NCBI GenBank assembly: GCA_039820405.1
Contig: JBCBQC010000145.1
Location: 1-11,308 of the forward strand
Direction of reading: 5' to 3'
From: CALLVY01 sp937899855
Lineage (GTDB): Bacteria > Bacteroidota > Bacteroidia > Chitinophagales > Saprospiraceae
Length of the DNA: 11,308 nucleotides
How positions within the stretch are numbered: position 1 is the first letter of the stretch; every line of letters begins with the position of its first letter. A program made the position numbers and the translations under genes. Below the pieces are notes generated by a model, which made no database searches, was not told the DNA's origin, and saw nothing but the letters and a program-made list of their open reading frames with translations. Of the stretch, positions 1 through 6,231 are shown in pieces.

Positions 1-138
1 GGCTCGGGAGGGGGTTTGGGGCGTATGGCTGGAGCGGGGGGGTATACCCCGCCGGCTTGGTCTCATCAGCAGACGGGAGATGCGGGGGCGAAGCTCCGGG
101 AACCGGAGTATGGCCGGAGTGGGTATTCCATTTTTTCC

Positions 139-291
139 TCATTCCAGGCGAAATCGGATGGGCAGCATAAAGACGACCTTGACCGCTTGGCCGTCCTGAT
201 AGCCGGGTTCGATGAGGGAGCCGATATTGACCGTTTGGGCCGAGAGGGGGGATATGCCGCAGCAAATCAGTAGGATCGCCAGTGGACACAT
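139..291 (-). CDS. 50-aa secreted mini-protein: N- and C-terminal ends of the neighbouring TonB-domain protein (deletion derivative or gene remnant)
   Basis: Seen: an ATG at 291 (minus strand) opens 50 codons ending in TGA at 139. Residues 1-18 are a signal peptide (hydrophobic ILLICCG, cleavage after SPLSA before Q19). The mature part, about 32 residues, has a SLIEPG motif and then the closing strand of a TonB C-terminal domain (LPIRFRLE). Both parts match the gene 26 bp upstream: its N-terminus has QKVKIRSLIEPG and its C-terminus has EPGYQNGEPV...LPIKFKLE. The two ends are joined in frame at the shared EPG codons, and about 250 central residues (MORN repeats and most of the TonB domain) are absent. 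Inference: a tandem gene copy that lost its middle by recombination at short homology. The two copies have diverged (about 13 of 21 residues match in the C-terminal part) while the frame stayed open, so it could be a kept mini-protein or a decaying remnant. The frame also runs open upstream to 423, but there it overlaps the preceding gene, so the ATG before the signal peptide is preferred. Confidence 0.5.
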   Translation of the reverse strand: MCPLAILLICCGISPLSAQTVNIGSLIEPGYQDGQAVKVVFMLPIRFRLE

Positions 292-317
292 GGTCGTGTT
301 TTTTTTGGAATAAAGAT

Positions 318-1262
318 TTACTCTAATTTGAATTTGATGGGAAGTCGAAAGTGGACCCGAACCGGCTCGCCATTTTGGTAGCCGGGTTCCCAAGCGGGCA
401 TTTCTCGGACGATGCGCAGACATTCTTCCCGGATGGACTCACAGAGGCCACGTTTGACCACAATATCCTCTATCCCACCTTTTTTGTTGATGACGAAGCT
501 GAGGATGGCCATCCCCTGAATCCCATTATTCCGAGCATCGGGGGGGTACTTGATGCTGCGGTAAATATAGCGGAGCAACTGGCGATAGGAGCATCGGCGG
601 CGTTTCTCGGAGCTCAAGTCGGTACAGTCGCCGAAGAGGGGTAATTGCTCGACCACCAGTTCCGAGGAGTCGGTAGTGACAACGTAGGGCTTGACGGAGG
701 CGACCTTAGCCAGTTCGCCATTTAGGTAGAGTTCTTCCCGCAGCAGGGTATCACCGGAATAATATTTGGACGCACCGTGCAGTTGTCCAGCTTGGTAATA
801 GCGTTCGATCTCCACTTGCCCCAGCGAATCTAGGTAGAGCCAACGGCCTTCTTCCTTCCCTCGTTCGAAATTGCCCCGGCGGAGGCCTTTGCCGCGATCA
901 AACACCCAGGGACCCTGCTGGAGGCCGTTGAGGTACTGGCCTTCGCAATGCAATTGGCCATCGTCCCACCATTCGGCGTAGTAGCCCTCCCGGACGCTAC
1001 ACTCCCGGTCGCGATAGGTGACGTGGTGGGTTTTTTGGACGGTTTCGGGGAAATAGATTTTACGGATGTAGGTATGAGCCGTCGTTTTCTCCAGGGTAGA
1101 ATTGCCGGTTTTGTCCAGCAGCTTGGAGCCGGGCTCGATGAGGGAGCGGATCTTGACCTTTTGGGCCGAGAGGTGGGTGCCTACGCACAGGCACAGTAAG
1201 AGGTAGTAAATTCGCACAGCATTAATTTTTTGGTGGTTCCGAACGAGACGGAATGGGAACAT
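318..1262 (-). CDS. Secreted MORN-repeat protein with TonB C-terminal domain
   Basis: Predicted 314 aa. Residues 1-33 form a long signal peptide (basic start, core IYYLLLCLCVG, cleavage LSA before Q34). Residues about 93-183 hold MORN_2-type repeats (WWDDGQLHCEGQYLNGLQQG, then RRGNFERGKEEGRW, then YYQAGQLHGA). Residues about 228-314 are a TonB C-terminal domain: IYRSIKYPPDARNNGIQG, FVINKKGGIEDI, then the terminal strand PVRVHFRLPIKFKL. There is no transmembrane anchor or proline-rich linker, so this is not a classical energy transducer. Bacteroidota carry many such orphan TonB domains on exported proteins, of mostly unknown role; a binding or scaffold function in the periplasm or outer membrane is inference. 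A GTG two codons upstream (1268) is possible, but ATG at 1262 is preferred because the phylum rarely uses GTG. A -7 promoter box lies about 20 bp upstream. A shortened copy of this gene follows 26 bp downstream. Confidence 0.85.
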   Translation of the reverse strand: MFPFRLVRNHQKINAVRIYYLLLCLCVGTHLSAQKVKIRSLIEPGSKLLDKTGNSTLEKTTAHTYIRKIYFPETVQKTHHVTYRDRECSVREGYYAEWWDDGQLHCEGQYLNGLQQGPWVFDRGKGLRRGNFERGKEEGRWLYLDSLGQVEIERYYQAGQLHGASKYYSGDTLLREELYLNGELAKVASVKPYVVTTDSSELVVEQLPLFGDCTDLSSEKRRRCSYRQLLRYIYRSIKYPPDARNNGIQGMAILSFVINKKGGIEDIVVKRGLCESIREECLRIVREMPAWEPGYQNGEPVRVHFRLPIKFKLE

Positions 1263-1281
1263 CGCCACCGCTCGCTCGGTT

Positions 1282-1289
1282 CAAAAGTA
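1282..1289 (-). promoter_or_regulatory. Bacteroidota -7 box (TACTTTTG) before the MORN/TonB gene
   Basis: Read on the minus strand, this is an exact match to TAnnTTTG, about 20 bp before the ATG at 1262, which implies a leader of roughly 14 nt. A convincing -33 TTG at the usual distance is not seen; the nearest TTTG is only 12 nt upstream. The match therefore rests on the -7 element and its position in a short intergenic gap. Confidence 0.45.
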
Positions 1290-1302
1290 TAAAATAAGTC
1301 TC

Positions 1303-1328
1303 AAAAAATTAAGCCCGTAGGGCCCTTT
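1303..1328 (-). terminator. Weak intrinsic terminator candidate after the metalloprotease lipoprotein gene
   Basis: On the minus strand a short hairpin (GCCC-TAC-GGGC, extendable by two G-U pairs) is followed by TTAATTTTTT. It lies about 90 bp beyond the stop of the 1419-1931 gene and just upstream of the next gene's -7 box. The stem has only four strong pairs, so the call is tentative. Confidence 0.35.
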
Positions 1329-1418
1329 CTAACAATGGGGGCCAATACCTTGCCAGAAGATCGGGCGGTGCTGGATCGCGTGATGCCACCGGTGGAAACC
1401 ATTGGCTGACGTCCCGCA

Positions 1419-1931
1419 TTACCGCAAGTCGGATTCGGCGGCGAAGAGCTCATCCAGGTAGAATTCGCGGGTGGCGGGGCGGTAGTTGTCGATACAGCCA
1501 TCCAGGCCGCTACGCATGATGCTTTGGCAGGTGCCATTGGGGTGGGTGCCTTCGCGGTGCCCCTGGAAGAGGACGCAGTGCCCCAGTTCGTGGAAGACGA
1601 TCATTTCGCGGAAGGCGTCGTTGGCCCGGAGCCAGAACCCCTGATCGATCACGATGTGGCCGGGGGTGTGCGAGCCGTAGGTACAGGTGCCCGCCACCCC
1701 ATCGTCGGGGATGTCCTGGAATTCGGCGGTGATCCCCTCCCCCGCTACGTCGATGGCCAGTCCGCGCTCGGCGGCGGCGAGCTCGAAGCGGTCGAAATAG
1801 ATTTGTAGGGCGGCGGGGGTGTTGGCAGTGGAGGCAGCGCTGGTGGGGGAATCGCTAAAGCCATCGTCGTCCTGACAGGCGACGAGGAGGAGGCTCAGGG
1901 CGGCCAGACCGAGGAAACGGGATAGGGTCAT
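1419..1931 (-). CDS. Lipoprotein, putative metzincin-like zinc metallopeptidase
   Basis: Predicted 170 aa. Residues 1-19 are a lipoprotein signal with lipobox LVAC (lipidated C19), followed by an acidic linker (QDDDG). The catalytic motif is HELGH at 114-118, with a further histidine at 125 (HExxHx6H). SIM at 137-139 resembles the Met-turn of metzincins. Classical metzincins use HExxHxxGxxH, so the third ligand here is one residue further on and the glycine is absent. From memory, short Bacteroidota lipoproteins share a pattern of HELGHC...SIMRSG...YLDELF, which this protein matches through YLDELF at 158-163. C83, C119, C135 and C146 could form disulfides. Role inferred: a cell-surface or periplasmic protease of unknown substrate. 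The gene is divergent from the lipoprotein gene at 2443; the MORN/TonB gene lies downstream on the same strand after about 156 bp that contain a terminator candidate and a promoter box, so they are probably separate units. Confidence 0.85.
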   Translation of the reverse strand: MTLSRFLGLAALSLLLVACQDDDGFSDSPTSAASTANTPAALQIYFDRFELAAAERGLAIDVAGEGITAEFQDIPDDGVAGTCTYGSHTPGHIVIDQGFWLRANDAFREMIVFHELGHCVLFQGHREGTHPNGTCQSIMRSGLDGCIDNYRPATREFYLDELFAAESDLR

Positions 1932-2100
1932 GAGTTACAATTTTCGGTGAAGGAATAAGTGTAAATAATCCCGATTCGATGGCTCGTTGGTTTGGTGGAT
2001 ACGGAGAATGGCCCTTTAACGCTGGGCAAACGGCGGTTTAGTATGGAGGGAGGAGAAATCGCCCCTTTTTGTCGGCCAGTGGCGGGGGGAAGTGGGTTTT

Positions 2101-2161
2101 CCCAAAAACGAAATCTTCACCCGATACATTCGAGTGAAGATTTCGCAGTTACCAATTTGGG
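2101..2161. repeat. Strong imperfect palindrome (12-bp stem inside a 6-bp outer stem)
   Basis: CGAAATCTTCAC at 2109-2120 pairs perfectly with GTGAAGATTTCG at 2134-2145 across a 13-nt loop that can add CGA/TCG. Outside it, CCCAAA at 2101-2106 pairs with TTTGGG at 2156-2161. There is no T-tract, and no gene ends here on either strand, so it is not an evident terminator. It ends 10 bp before the MITE-like element. It could be a protein-binding operator, part of a larger mobile repeat, or a structured RNA; the sequence does not decide. Confidence 0.6.
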
Positions 2162-2171
2162 AGTAGGCTTT

Positions 2172-2370
2172 TAGAAGCCATCTCAAAAATATACTTTACT
2201 GCCGTGAATCTCCTGCGTCGATTTGGGCTACGGCAGGGTCATTTACGCCCCTACTTCGTTGCTAAAAGCGTCATCCCGATAGGAATCGGGAGCTATGCTC
2301 CGTTTTAGCGCCTCGTAGGGACGTAAATGACCACTCCCTCGCCGGCAAAAACATTTTGAGATGGCTTCTA
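2172..2370. mobile_element. MITE-like non-autonomous element with perfect 17-bp terminal inverted repeats
   Basis: The ends are exact inverted copies: TAGAAGCCATCTCAAAA at 2172-2188 and its complement at 2354-2370. Inside is nested symmetry. A left-arm hairpin (CTGCCGT 2199-2205 with ACGGCAG 2230-2236) is followed by a main stem, 2237-2254 with 2315-2332 (18 bp, one mismatch). Then come GCTAAAA/TTTTAGC (2261-2267 with 2303-2309) and a central hairpin TCCCGAT/ATCGGGA (2274-2280 with 2285-2291). The 199-bp unit has no coding capacity. The outermost TA on both sides could be a TA target duplication, as made by IS630/Tc1-like and some IS5-group transposases, which would make the true repeat start at GAAGCC. 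No transposase is in the window, so a parent family is not assigned. A cruciform or structured RNA role is an alternative. Confidence 0.6.
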
Positions 2371-2442
2371 GTCACATTTGTGCTCTTACCACCTTATAGC
2401 AAGGAATAAATCCATTAGCAACCATTTGTGAAAATTACAGCT

Positions 2443-3462
2443 ATGCTTATCCAATCCAACCATCGCTTTTCTTTTACCCTGGTCACGGTCTTAATGATCG
2501 TCCTGGGCTTCGCCGCTTGTAGCAAATCGGAAAATTTGGTTCCCCAAAGTCCCCAGGAAGTGGGACAAAAGGAGACCGTATTCCAAAAGCACCTTCGCGA
2601 AAATACCCAATGGCTGATGGCCGAAGACCTGGGATCGGGCCGCTACCACGTGGTGGGGGCGCAAGGGACCGTAGTCAACATCGACAAGGCCCTGGTCAAT
2701 GCCGCCGGCGAGCGGGTCCGCGGAACGGTTGAAATCGAATTGATTGAGGTTTACAGTCCCGTCGACAGGATCCTCCACCGCAAACAAACGCTGGCCGATG
2801 ACGACGGCCGGATCGAGCTACTCCAATCGGGAGGAGCAGTTTACGTACAGGTCTACCAAAACGGGGCGCAACTGCGTCTGGACGGACGGGGGGAGCTGCA
2901 ATTGCTGTTGCCAACCGCCAATACGGGTGGGGCGAAGGAAAACGTGGAACGGTACCACGGAGAGGAAATCGGGGAGCAAGTGAGGTGGAAGCCGACGGGC
3001 GAGCCGGTGGAGGTGGTCCGCAGCCAGAATCGCAACGGGATTGAGGCTTACTTGGTCCTGCTACAAGGAATATTGGGGTGGGTCAGTGTAGACGTGGTCT
3101 ACCATTACCCGGGCGAACCGCTTGAAAGTATCGAATTGGTCATCGACTGCGAGCTGCCCAGCGAAATCACCCCCAAGAATGCCTTTGCGGCGCTCTACAT
3201 TCCAGGTTTGACGAGTGCTTTTGAGTTGACGCAGGTGGGGCCCCAGCACTTCCAACTTATCGGGGGGCAGGGCATGGCCATCCCCCTGGGGGCTACGCAG
3301 GGCACCTTTATCTTTGCCGGCGATTATGGCGGCGGGATCGTTTGTTCCATTTTTACGACGGACTTCGTCACCTACGGTAAACACGTCGAGCGCATCGGCT
3401 GTAGTGAGCTCCAGATGCTGGATTACCTGGGCTTCCGCAATGCTTTGGAGGCCTTATTGTAG
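2443..3462 (+). CDS. Lipoprotein of unknown function, Bacteroidota-specific type
   Basis: Predicted 339 aa. Residues 1-25 are a lipoprotein signal (core FTLVTVLMIVLG, lipobox FAAC, lipidated C26), so it is anchored to the outer or inner membrane. Residues about 69-145 resemble a beta-sandwich segment recurrent in Bacteroidota lipoproteins: GAQGTVVNI, a GERVRGTVEIELIEVYS stretch, and LLQSGGAVYVQVYQNG. A second part, about 200-300, begins with GWVSVDVVYHYPGEP and is also predicted beta-rich. There is no catalytic motif I can name, and the function is unknown. Start choice: a GTG at 2428 is in frame, but the ATG at 2443 directly precedes the signal peptide and suits the phylum. No clear ribosome binding site is seen. 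The gene ends at a strong intrinsic terminator (3499-3539), so it is probably monocistronic. The MITE-like element ends about 70 bp upstream of the start and may affect its promoter. Confidence 0.85.
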   Translation: MLIQSNHRFSFTLVTVLMIVLGFAACSKSENLVPQSPQEVGQKETVFQKHLRENTQWLMAEDLGSGRYHVVGAQGTVVNIDKALVNAAGERVRGTVEIELIEVYSPVDRILHRKQTLADDDGRIELLQSGGAVYVQVYQNGAQLRLDGRGELQLLLPTANTGGAKENVERYHGEEIGEQVRWKPTGEPVEVVRSQNRNGIEAYLVLLQGILGWVSVDVVYHYPGEPLESIELVIDCELPSEITPKNAFAALYIPGLTSAFELTQVGPQHFQLIGGQGMAIPLGATQGTFIFAGDYGGGIVCSIFTTDFVTYGKHVERIGCSELQMLDYLGFRNALEALL

Positions 3463-3498
3463 CGCCTAAGCCTTTTGGTGCGCAAGCAATTGGTCGGC

Positions 3499-3539
3499 CC
3501 CGCTCTGCGTCCAGTGGGTGTGGAGCGGGATTTTTTTTT
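3499..3539 (+). terminator. Strong intrinsic terminator after the 2443-3462 lipoprotein gene
   Basis: A perfect 7-bp GC-rich stem, CCCGCTC (3499-3505) with GAGCGGG (3523-3529), has a 17-nt loop. It is followed by one A and nine T (3531-3539). It starts 37 bp after the stop codon. It rules against the non-ATG upstream starts of the next gene's reading frame, because those would place the coding region across the terminator. Confidence 0.85.
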
Positions 3540-3565
3540 GGTTTTCGCCAAGGTTTTTATCTTTG
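3537..3565 (+). promoter_or_regulatory. Bacteroidota promoter (TTTG-N17-TATCTTTG) for the sulfatase-family gene
   Basis: TATCTTTG at 3558-3565 is an exact TAnnTTTG box. TTTG at 3537-3540, formed by the end of the terminator's T-tract, sits 17 nt upstream, within the spacing reported for Bacteroidota. Transcription would start near 3571, only a few bases before the ATG at 3574, giving a nearly leaderless mRNA. Confidence 0.65.
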
Positions 3566-3573
3566 CCGCCCGA

Positions 3574-5343
3574 ATGAGACTGCGGCACTTACGCGAAATA
3601 CAATTTTGGATCACCTTTTTGGGCATCAACTTCCTCCTCTTCGTTCCTGCTTACCTGGCAAAACGAGGGCAGAGCGACTTTTTTCCCTGGTTGATTTGGA
3701 AAGCCGATTCCTGGGTAGGAGTGGGTAAGGCGCTGTTGTACAACCGGGAGAATTTTGACATTTTCCGCCTCAGCAGTGAGTTTTCCCTGATCTTACTTTC
3801 CCTGATCCTCTTCGCGGGCCCCCCGTACCGCCGGGCGGCTACCCGTTTTAGCCTGGGCTTTTACCTGCTGCTCCTCCTTTATCAAATCTACCACCAGAGC
3901 TTTAGCGCCTTCTACCAAACCCCACCCTTTTTCTACAACGATTGGGGCCTGATCCGAGTGGGTTGGCAGATTTTGTGGAACGATTGGCAGTGGTTTTACC
4001 TCCTCGTCCTCCTGCTGGCCCTCCTGCTGCTCCTCGCCCTGGCCCGGGCGCTGCGCTTTCTGCTGCAGCGCTACGACCACCGTGCCTTTTCCCCCGTATC
4101 CTACACCATTTTTGTCTTTATCCTACTGGAAAGCCTGGTCTTTGCCTTCCGCTGGGGCTACCGGGCCTGGCCCGAGCACGTCCTCCAATTCCAAGTCGCC
4201 CCCATCCTGACCAATGCCCGCGAATCGCTCCAAGCTGCCCGTCAGATGAGCCGCCTCGACGTCGCCGCCCTGGCCGATCACCGACCCTACGCCGACTATC
4301 GGCTCCAAAAGCGCCCCAATTTCTACTTCCTCTTTATCGAGTCCTACGGTCGGCTCCTCTACGACGAGCCCGGCTTGCGTACCGATTACGAGCGGTTGCT
4401 GGGGGACTTGGAGGGCCAGCTGGCCGATAGCGCCTGGTACGCCGCCTCGGCCCTCAGTCGGGCGCCCGTGACGGGGGCGGGGAGCTGGGTGTCCTACTCC
4501 AGCTTTTTGGATGGCTTTGATTACCGCAACCGAGGAACCTATTGGGCCCTCTTTGAAAACGAGACCTTTTATCGCTACCAGCACCTCCTGCGCTGGCTAC
4601 AGGGCCAGGGCTACCGCAACTATCGCCTCAGCGCCATCGGGGGGACGACGGACGATAAGATTCCCTGGGAGACCCACCGGCAGCTCTATGCCGTAGACGA
4701 GTGGATCCGCAATTCCGATTTTGATTACCGGGGACTGCTCTACGGCTGGGGACCCTCCCCCCCCGATCAGTTTTCCCTCCACTTTGCCCACGATCGCATC
4801 CAGCGAACTTGGCAAGGTCCCTACACCTTATTTTTTATCTCCCAAAACTCGCACAACCCCTTCGTTTCCCCCACCGAGGTAGCCCCGGATTGGCGGTTGC
4901 TCAACGATTCGACGGTCCACCAAGCCAGCGAATCCCGTTTTTTTGAACCCCCCAGCCTCGAAAACTACGGACGCTCCATTCGCTACCAGCTGGAATACCT
5001 GATCGACTTTATCCTACGCGAAGGAGGGGAGGAGGATATTTTTTTCCTCGTCGGAGATCACCAACCCCCCTTGTTTCCCCTCACCAAGCTCGGAATGGAA
5101 ACGCCGGTGCACCTGATTGCCAAGAATCGGGCTTTCGTTGAGGCTTTTCAGCGGCAAGGACTACAGCTGGGGCTGCGGGTCGACGACGGGGTGCCTTACC
5201 TGCGGCACGAGGGCTTTTACTCCCTCCTGGTCCACCACCTGTGGCCCCACTACGGCGATAGCAGCCGGGTGGCACCGCCCTACCTGCCCCAGGGACTCGA
5301 TGTTTTTGGCGACTTGCCACCGACGGAAGAAAAAAAATATTAG
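3574..5343 (+). CDS. LTA synthase / sulfatase-family membrane phosphotransferase-like protein
   Basis: Predicted 589 aa, laid out like LtaS-type enzymes. Five transmembrane segments lie at about 11-28, 67-82, 92-108, 137-157 and 175-193, then an exported alkaline-phosphatase-superfamily domain from about 248. Expected active-site residues are visible: E256 in FLFIESYG (metal ligand), T300 in APVTGAGSW (nucleophile position), H427 in ISQNSHNPF, and D495-H496 in FLVGDHQPP. This order and spacing follow S. aureus LtaS (E255, T300, D475, H476). Known members move phosphoglycerol or phosphoethanolamine groups from lipids onto polymers, glycans or lipid A. Gram-negative bacteria lack LTA, so the likely role is decoration of a periplasmic glycan or lipid; the substrate is not readable. 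The frame opens at a TTG (3475), but a terminator and a consensus promoter lie between it and the ATG at 3574, which immediately precedes TM1. The gene appears to be a single transcription unit. Confidence 0.88.
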   Translation: MRLRHLREIQFWITFLGINFLLFVPAYLAKRGQSDFFPWLIWKADSWVGVGKALLYNRENFDIFRLSSEFSLILLSLILFAGPPYRRAATRFSLGFYLLLLLYQIYHQSFSAFYQTPPFFYNDWGLIRVGWQILWNDWQWFYLLVLLLALLLLLALARALRFLLQRYDHRAFSPVSYTIFVFILLESLVFAFRWGYRAWPEHVLQFQVAPILTNARESLQAARQMSRLDVAALADHRPYADYRLQKRPNFYFLFIESYGRLLYDEPGLRTDYERLLGDLEGQLADSAWYAASALSRAPVTGAGSWVSYSSFLDGFDYRNRGTYWALFENETFYRYQHLLRWLQGQGYRNYRLSAIGGTTDDKIPWETHRQLYAVDEWIRNSDFDYRGLLYGWGPSPPDQFSLHFAHDRIQRTWQGPYTLFFISQNSHNPFVSPTEVAPDWRLLNDSTVHQASESRFFEPPSLENYGRSIRYQLEYLIDFILREGGEEDIFFLVGDHQPPLFPLTKLGMETPVHLIAKNRAFVEAFQRQGLQLGLRVDDGVPYLRHEGFYSLLVHHLWPHYGDSSRVAPPYLPQGLDVFGDLPPTEEKKY

Positions 5344-5802
5344 CGAAAAGTCCTTTATTTAATGGGTATTCAGCTCCTTTCTAAGTCTTTTTAGATATTT
5401 TTTTCATTAAATTATTGTTTTTTTGGTATGATGTTTGTCTCTTATTAGAACGTAAGCGCATGGGAAAAAAGGGAAGCCAAAGGGCCCCGCGAAGCACCAC
5501 GAAAACGCTGCGAGAACACCCCCCGAGCGCTTGAAAAGAGAACAAAATTAGCCTGTGCTGTGGAAATGTGATTTCGGATTTCCTTCCCCCCGGCGCGGGT
5601 CAGAAAATACAGTTCAGTATGGATTGAAAGATTTGGTTATGTATTTTCATGGTTATGTTGTTGTGTCATCCCGATAATGATCTGGATGGCACTTTTTTTT
5701 GCCCCCTGGTGGGCCAAAGTCGTCCGCTGCCGGGTAGGCGTACTTTTGGTTTTATTTTTGCCCTTATTTTGGAATACGAAATTCATTCACAAAACCGTAC
5801 CT
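5344..5802 (+). other. Long intergenic region, about 460 bp, AT-rich at first, no credible gene
   Basis: Positions 5344-5450 are T-rich. They hold only a weak AT stem (TCTAA/TTAGA near 5379-5395) followed by seven T, which might end the preceding transcript. Positions 5460-5534 encode a 24-codon basic peptide frame without supporting signals. From 5649 onward several frames stay open into the next gene, but they lack a plausible start with a signal peptide. The last 60 bp contain the promoter boxes of the next gene. Confidence 0.5.
5741..5760 (+). promoter_or_regulatory. Two consecutive Bacteroidota -7 boxes before the small secreted-protein gene
   Basis: TACTTTTG at 5741-5748 and TATTTTTG at 5753-5760 both match TAnnTTTG exactly. 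The second would give a leader of about 36 nt to the ATG at 5803. No clear -33 TTTG is present at the usual spacing for either box, so which one is used, or whether both are, is open. Confidence 0.45.
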
Positions 5803-6210
5803 ATGAAAAATTACTTGCTCCTCTTCCTTTTTACGGCGCTGGGCAGCAGCACCTTCGCCCAGGTTTTCGTCGAAAACACCAATATCAACGACCGCAAGGT
5901 GCAGTACCTAGAGATTTGGGAAAAATACAACAAGGATACGGACCGTTTTTGGGCCATGATTGACTATGGCCAGTTGGACAACCGCGAGGACAAATCGGGG
6001 CAGGCCCTGATGATGACCAGCAGCTCGGGCCAGGCCTTGGAGTTCAATGGCATTGTGAACATCCTCAATTTTATGTACAGCAATGGTTGGGAAGTACTCC
6101 ACGTCAAAACGATTGGCGATTACGAGTCTTTTATTCTCCACCGTCGTTTTCCGATGGACGAAAACCGCCTAAAGGAAACGGCTAACAGTAACGACGCGAC
6201 GGGGGGCTAA
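5803..6210 (+). CDS. Small secreted protein of unknown function (DUF4177-like pattern)
   Basis: Predicted 135 aa. Residues 1-19 are a clear signal peptide (MKNYLLLFLFTALGSSTFA, cleaved before Q20). The mature part has charged helices (YLEIWEKYNKDTDRFW at 35-50) and the motif AMIDYGQ at 51-57. The last conserved block is GIVNILNFMYSNGWEVLHV, ending in SFILHRR. The pattern of a helix ending in NGWE followed by a strand ending in a basic pair resembles DUF4177-type proteins (LN..GAEGWELV...LKR). This is pattern resemblance only. The tail (about 117-135) is polar and probably disordered. The frame is open upstream to 5677, giving a hydrophobic extension, but the ATG at 5803 starts exactly at the signal peptide and follows promoter boxes at 5741-5760, so it is preferred. 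A strong hairpin follows the stop, so the gene stands alone. Confidence 0.78.
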   Translation: MKNYLLLFLFTALGSSTFAQVFVENTNINDRKVQYLEIWEKYNKDTDRFWAMIDYGQLDNREDKSGQALMMTSSSGQALEFNGIVNILNFMYSNGWEVLHVKTIGDYESFILHRRFPMDENRLKETANSNDATGG

Positions 6211-6231
6211 ACCCCTTCCTACGATCCGTAG

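Larger units (their letters stand above)
1932..2442. other. Divergent intergenic region, about 510 bp, with two inverted-repeat structures
   Basis: This spacer separates the minus-strand protease lipoprotein from the plus-strand lipoprotein, so it must hold both promoters. I find no exact TAnnTTTG box on the outward strand of either gene. It is dominated by the hairpin at 2101-2161 and the MITE-like element at 2172-2370. A 60-codon open frame (1992-2174) has low-complexity content and runs into the repeat, and is not credible as a gene. Positions 1932-2100 show nothing else. Confidence 0.6.

Noticed and set aside
94..108. Short hairpin CTCCGG-GAA-CCGGAG as a terminator of the mini-gene
   Set aside because: The stem is only six pairs and no T-tract follows on the minus strand, so it is not strong enough to call.
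16..273. Open frame of 85 codons on the plus strand at the left edge
   Set aside because: It is antisense to the mini-gene at 139-291, and its residues mirror that gene's codons; no signal or domain is seen. Positions 1-138 otherwise hold only small GC-rich palindromes.
1992..2174. 60-codon plus-strand frame in the divergent spacer
   Set aside because: No signal peptide, domain or promoter is seen, and it covers the palindrome and runs into the MITE-like repeat.
2101..2370. CRISPR array or tRNA-like structure in the divergent spacer
   Set aside because: The repeats are inverted, not regularly spaced direct repeats, and no tRNA cloverleaf or CCA end fits.
3475..3573. N-terminal extension of the sulfatase-family protein from a TTG
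   Set aside because: It crosses a strong intrinsic terminator and a consensus promoter; the phenylalanine-rich part is only the translated T-tract.
5460..5534. 24-codon basic peptide (MGKKGSQRAPRSTTKTLREH...)
   Set aside because: It is too short to support by itself, with no exact -7 box or conserved context; the composition suggests chance.
5649..5963. 104-codon frame overlapping the start of the small secreted-protein gene
   Set aside because: It is out of frame with the gene that has a clear signal peptide, and its later residues are a frame-shifted reading of that gene.
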